A DNA stretch of 12,026 bases. It comes from Candidatus Nomurabacteria bacterium (GTDB taxonomy: Bacteria > Patescibacteriota > Minisyncoccia > Phycocordibacterales > CALRBL01). The position numbers and the translations under genes were made by a program. This document shows positions 11,354 through 12,026 of the stretch, piece after piece. Within the stretch, counting starts at the first letter, position 1. Each line of letters starts with the position of its first letter. The DNA is taken from NCBI GenBank assembly GCA_943354075.1, contig CALRBL010000009.1, positions 1 through 12,026 on the forward strand. Reading direction: 5' to 3'. The notes beneath the pieces are model-generated. The model did not search any database and was not told the origin of the DNA. It saw only the letters and a list, made by a program, of their open reading frames with translations.

Positions 11354-11360
11354 TCTAAGG

Positions 11361-11366
11361 TATACT
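11361..11366 (+). promoter_or_regulatory. -10 element of the 11376 gene
   Basis: TATACT ends 9 nt before the ATG at 11376. The nearest -35 candidate, TTGGGG at 11336-11341, has a long 19-nt spacer. Another predicted leaderless start. Confidence 0.42.
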
Positions 11367-11375
11367 ATTGCTACC

Positions 11376-11699
11376 ATGTCCGACGAGACAAGTACCAAGA
11401 AAAGACATATCACTATCACCGCCTTATTCGCACTGACAGTCCTCTTTGCGATTGGCTTCAGTATTTACCGATACTATTTTATCCAGGATTTCCATTATTA
11501 TGTCGAGGTTGCCTGCGATCCTAAAACGGAGGAGTGCGGATTGCGAGATTGCGAAAACAACCCCGATTCATGCCCACCTAACATGCTTTCGAATTACAAA
11601 GGCTACTATATTAACGCTTATGATTTTCCCAAATGCCAAGATGGCTCCTGCGAAAAGGCATGTAAGGAAGGAATGATTTCCTGCGAGCCTGCTGAATAA
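11376..11699 (+). CDS. Membrane-anchored small cysteine-rich extracytoplasmic protein
   Basis: This 107-aa protein has a basic N-terminus (KKRH, 8-11), a single membrane helix (about 12-30, ITITALFALTVLFAIGFSI) and an exported domain of about 75 residues. That domain holds eight cysteines (47, 54, 59, 66, 87, 92, 96, 103), all after the helix, an even number consistent with four disulfide bonds. The order, with three Cys in ACDPKTEECGLRDC and three in CQDGSCEKAC, resembles small disulfide-knotted domains, but I do not recognise the family. No lipobox or clear signal peptidase site is seen, so it is probably anchored. It lies 10 nt upstream of the next ORF and probably shares a transcript with it. 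Confidence 0.75.
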   Translation: MSDETSTKKRHITITALFALTVLFAIGFSIYRYYFIQDFHYYVEVACDPKTEECGLRDCENNPDSCPPNMLSNYKGYYINAYDFPKCQDGSCEKACKEGMISCEPAE

Positions 11700-11709
11700 A
11701 CTTAAACCT

Positions 11710-12026
11710 ATGATTCCCGACATTCCTGATATAGATACCCTCGTCTCCGACCACAAGATCTTCGATGATTTTGTTTATACTCCCGTACGGGAAGCGATCG
11801 TCGAACTACAAAGAAGATGGGAAGATCCTACCATTGTCGTTCCGGTAGAAATTCCTGTATTCATAAAGGACGGCTTCAAGGCAATCCATTACATCAGTCT
11901 TATTACTTCAAACTATGAAACAAGAAGATATATTAGTGTTGCGGATGCGCTCGACCTCCAACCACTCATTCTCGAACAGAAAGCCGACAAGTTTACTTCC
12001 AACAATGACTGGAAACATGCATTGGG
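11710..12026 (+). CDS. Unidentified protein, 5' part, runs off the window
   Basis: An ATG at 11710 opens a frame of 105 codons with no stop before the right edge. The visible part begins MIPDIPDIDTLVSDHKIFDD and contains FVYTPVREAIVELQRRWEDP followed by strand-like stretches TIVVPVEIPVFI and AIHYISLITS. It shows no signal peptide or membrane segment. The codon use (ATC, CTC, GAC, with CTT) agrees with the neighbours, and the 10-nt gap to the preceding gene suggests an operon. I do not recognise the family; the missing C-terminus may be informative. Confidence 0.75.
   Translation, partial: MIPDIPDIDTLVSDHKIFDDFVYTPVREAIVELQRRWEDPTIVVPVEIPVFIKDGFKAIHYISLITSNYETRRYISVADALDLQPLILEQKADKFTSNNDWKHAL

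Noticed and set aside
1..12026. CRISPR array, tRNA or rRNA genes, insertion sequence, altered genetic code
   Set aside because: No direct-repeat arrays, no tRNA cloverleaf or rRNA core, no transposase or paired terminal repeats were seen. TGA acts as a stop at well-conserved protein ends, so the code is standard.

Overview
The window reads as a chromosomal segment of a Candidate Phyla Radiation (Patescibacteria) genome, most likely from the Parcubacteria/Paceibacteria side. This rests on compact ribosomal proteins (uL13 is only 113 aa), a DnaJ without zinc finger, many small orphan membrane proteins, start codons without any Shine-Dalgarno sequence, and the style of the conserved proteins. 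UGA is used as a stop (dnaJ and the PLP enzyme end in TGA), so this is the standard bacterial code and not the SR1/Gracilibacteria code. No database search was possible, so the lineage is an inference.

Layout. Positions 1-2558 hold the end of a ribosomal/transcription operon on the + strand: rpsD (3' end only), rpoA, rplQ, rplM, rpsI, closed by a strong bidirectional terminator at 2575-2601. Positions 2632-3621 carry two minus-strand single-domain receiver-like proteins, each with its own promoter and a terminator between them. Both have lost the phospho-acceptor aspartate (Glu in one, Pro in the other). Positions 3699-8417 are a chaperone neighbourhood (grpE, dnaK, dnaJ) broken up by small genes: an AT-rich orphan, a second orphan with a good promoter, a minus-strand two-helix membrane protein, and a truncated RhuM-like helix-turn-helix gene whose stop codon overlaps the dnaJ start by 4 nt (ATGA). 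Positions 8440-9532 hold a class I SAM-dependent methyltransferase and a four-helix membrane protein.

The most notable element is at 9510-9720: a promoter, a SAM-I-clan riboswitch aptamer with P1, P2, P3, P4 and a possible pseudoknot, an intrinsic terminator with a visible antiterminator alternative, and then a Cys/Met-metabolism PLP enzyme. This looks like a complete transcription-attenuation OFF switch responding to S-adenosylmethionine. The aptamer appears to lack the tandem G-A pairs of the usual kink-turn. The right end (10844-12026) holds a membrane protein, a small anchored extracytoplasmic protein with eight cysteines, and an ORF that runs off the window.

A pattern cuts across the window: several genes have a -10 hexamer (TATAAT or close) ending only 6-9 nt before the ATG, which predicts leaderless mRNAs, and no start in the window has a recognisable Shine-Dalgarno sequence. 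No tRNA, rRNA, CRISPR array or complete insertion sequence was seen. No gene-free stretch exceeds 300 nt; the longest (9533-9717) is filled by the riboswitch and its terminator.
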